NCBI GenBank assembly: GCA_002691095.1
Contig: NZGU01000025.1
Span: forward strand, 1-5,163
Length of the DNA stretch: 5,163 nt
Direction: 5' to 3'
Origin: Kiritimatiellaceae bacterium
GTDB taxonomy: Bacteria; Verrucomicrobiota; Kiritimatiellia; Kiritimatiellales; Pontiellaceae
How positions within the stretch are numbered: the stretch's first letter is position 1; each line of letters starts with the position of its first letter. A program made the translations under genes and the position numbers. Below, piece by piece: positions 4,470-5,163 of this stretch. The notes below the pieces were generated by a model. That model searched no databases. It saw nothing but the letters and a program-made list of their open reading frames with translations, and had not been told where the DNA came from.

Positions 4470-5163
4470 TGAAGAAAGTAATGAGAGCAGCGTTGTTCTG
4501 CTCATTGTCGGTGGTGGCGTTTGCTACGGCTGATCTGGAAGAGCGCGTGAGTGCGCTGGAGTCGCAGGCTGATTTGCTTGAAATGAGCAGTCGTCTTTCC
4601 ATCGGGGGGTACGGTGAAATGCATGTGCGTTCCGAGCAGGATGGTGGTGATGATTATATGGATATTCACCGTGCGGTTGTCTACCTCGGGTATCAGTTCA
4701 ACGACTGGATTCGGCTGACTACTGAGACGGAATTGGAGCATGCGCAGGCGGGCGGTAGTAGTGCGGGCTATCTGCTGTTGGAGCAGTTCAGTGTGGACTT
4801 GCAGTTGACGGATACGTTTGGTGTTCGGCTGGGTCGTACGTTAGCGCCGTTGGGTATTGTGGGGTTGCGTCATGAGCCGCCGCTTTTCTTTGGTGTGGAG
4901 CGACCGGATTTGGAGAAGTATATTTTGCCTTCGACGTGGTCGATTGACGGGGTGGGCATCTTTGGTGATCTGACGGACAATATATCCTACGAGCTGTATG
5001 CGGTGGGTGGTTTGGATGCGAGTGATTTCACGGATTCAACCGGTATTCGCGGGGGGCGTGAGTCTTCGTATGCGGGGGCGGAAAGTTTGAGCTATGCGGG
5101 TCGTCTGGACTATTTTGGTGTAGAGGGTTTGCGGGCGGGTGCTGGTTTTTATCAGGGGCCGAC
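4469..5163 (+). CDS. Outer-membrane porin, OprO/OprP-like (partial, 3' end beyond window)
   Basis: The first 231 codons have no stop; the gene runs off the right edge. Residues 1-21 form a Sec signal peptide (MKKVMRAALFCSLSVVAFATA) with likely cleavage after A19 or A21; C11 is not in a proper lipobox. A short coiled-coil-like segment follows (DLEERVSALESQADLLEM, 22-39), as in many porins with an N-terminal helical or trimerising region. From about 43 the chain shows alternating beta-barrel strands. The opening IGGYGEMHV and the stretch DIHRAVVYLGYQFNDWIRL and TETELEHA resemble the first strands of phosphate-selective-porin-like (OprO/OprP) proteins that begin 'GYGELH' and 'ELELEHA'. Further segments (FGVRLGRTLAPLGIVGL; ISYELYAVGG; YAGRLDYFGVEGLRAGAGFY) also suit a barrel. 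The solute is unknown. A GAGGAG Shine-Dalgarno (4458-4463) lies 5 nt before the ATG. It is divergent from the kinase-sigma operon and element A, which suggests a possible envelope-stress connection, but no direct regulatory site was proven. Confidence 0.85.
   Translation, partial: MKKVMRAALFCSLSVVAFATADLEERVSALESQADLLEMSSRLSIGGYGEMHVRSEQDGGDDYMDIHRAVVYLGYQFNDWIRLTTETELEHAQAGGSSAGYLLLEQFSVDLQLTDTFGVRLGRTLAPLGIVGLRHEPPLFFGVERPDLEKYILPSTWSIDGVGIFGDLTDNISYELYAVGGLDASDFTDSTGIRGGRESSYAGAESLSYAGRLDYFGVEGLRAGAGFYQGP

Noticed and set aside
4469..4505. Lipoprotein signal at Cys11 of the porin
   Set aside because: The residues before the Cys (ALF) do not form a lipobox and the Cys is too close to the N-terminus; a standard signal peptidase I site follows.

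Overview
The window comes from a bacterial chromosome, most likely a member of the PVC group (Kiritimatiellota, Lentisphaerota, Verrucomicrobiota or Planctomycetota). The evidence is a transmembrane Ser/Thr kinase with a DWGLA activation-loop motif, translationally coupled to an ECF sigma factor of the Rhodopirellula/Verrucomicrobium type. This is inference from recognised sequence features; no database search was possible.

Layout from left to right: (1) a small VOC/glyoxalase-fold protein on + (15-368); (2) a hairpin terminator (434-461) that can serve both this gene and the convergent Fe/Mn superoxide dismutase on - (482-1090), which has its own sigma70-like promoter (1129-1156); (3) a structured RNA-like element with its own terminator (copy B, 1204-1326, -); (4) a two-gene - strand operon, kinase (4060 to 1943) then ECF sigma factor (1946 to 1338), joined by an ATGA overlap; (5) a second copy of the RNA-like element (copy A, 4105-4228, -) ending in a strong terminator just upstream of the kinase; (6) a divergent leader region with a possible 40-codon upstream ORF (4347-4469); (7) the first 231 codons of a signal-peptide-bearing outer-membrane porin on + (4469 to the window edge).

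The most interesting observation is the pair of RNA-like elements flanking the kinase-sigma operon. Both are on the same strand with the same architecture: a two-box block AGTAAC-N17-CGTA that resembles an ECF promoter, exactly 25 nt, a 7-bp stem whose sequence differs completely between copies but pairs perfectly in each, a C-rich loop sharing GCAACCCA, CGACT, and an intrinsic terminator. This suggests either a family of roughly 90-nt small RNAs driven by the neighbouring sigma factor, or terminator-bearing leaders upstream of the kinase operon and sod. An ECF factor with small RNAs beside a porin gene recalls the RpoE/RybB/MicA envelope-stress logic of enterobacteria, but that parallel is speculative here.

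The second notable point is the kinase active site. The usual VAIK lysine is alanine, and a lysine occupies the third glycine position of the P-loop (GGMKTIW). This is the arrangement known from eukaryotic WNK kinases, so the protein may be an active kinase with a relocated lysine rather than a pseudokinase. The kinase has a cytoplasmic catalytic domain, one membrane helix and a TPR/LRR-like outer region. No anti-sigma gene is present, so the kinase is the obvious candidate controller of the sigma factor.
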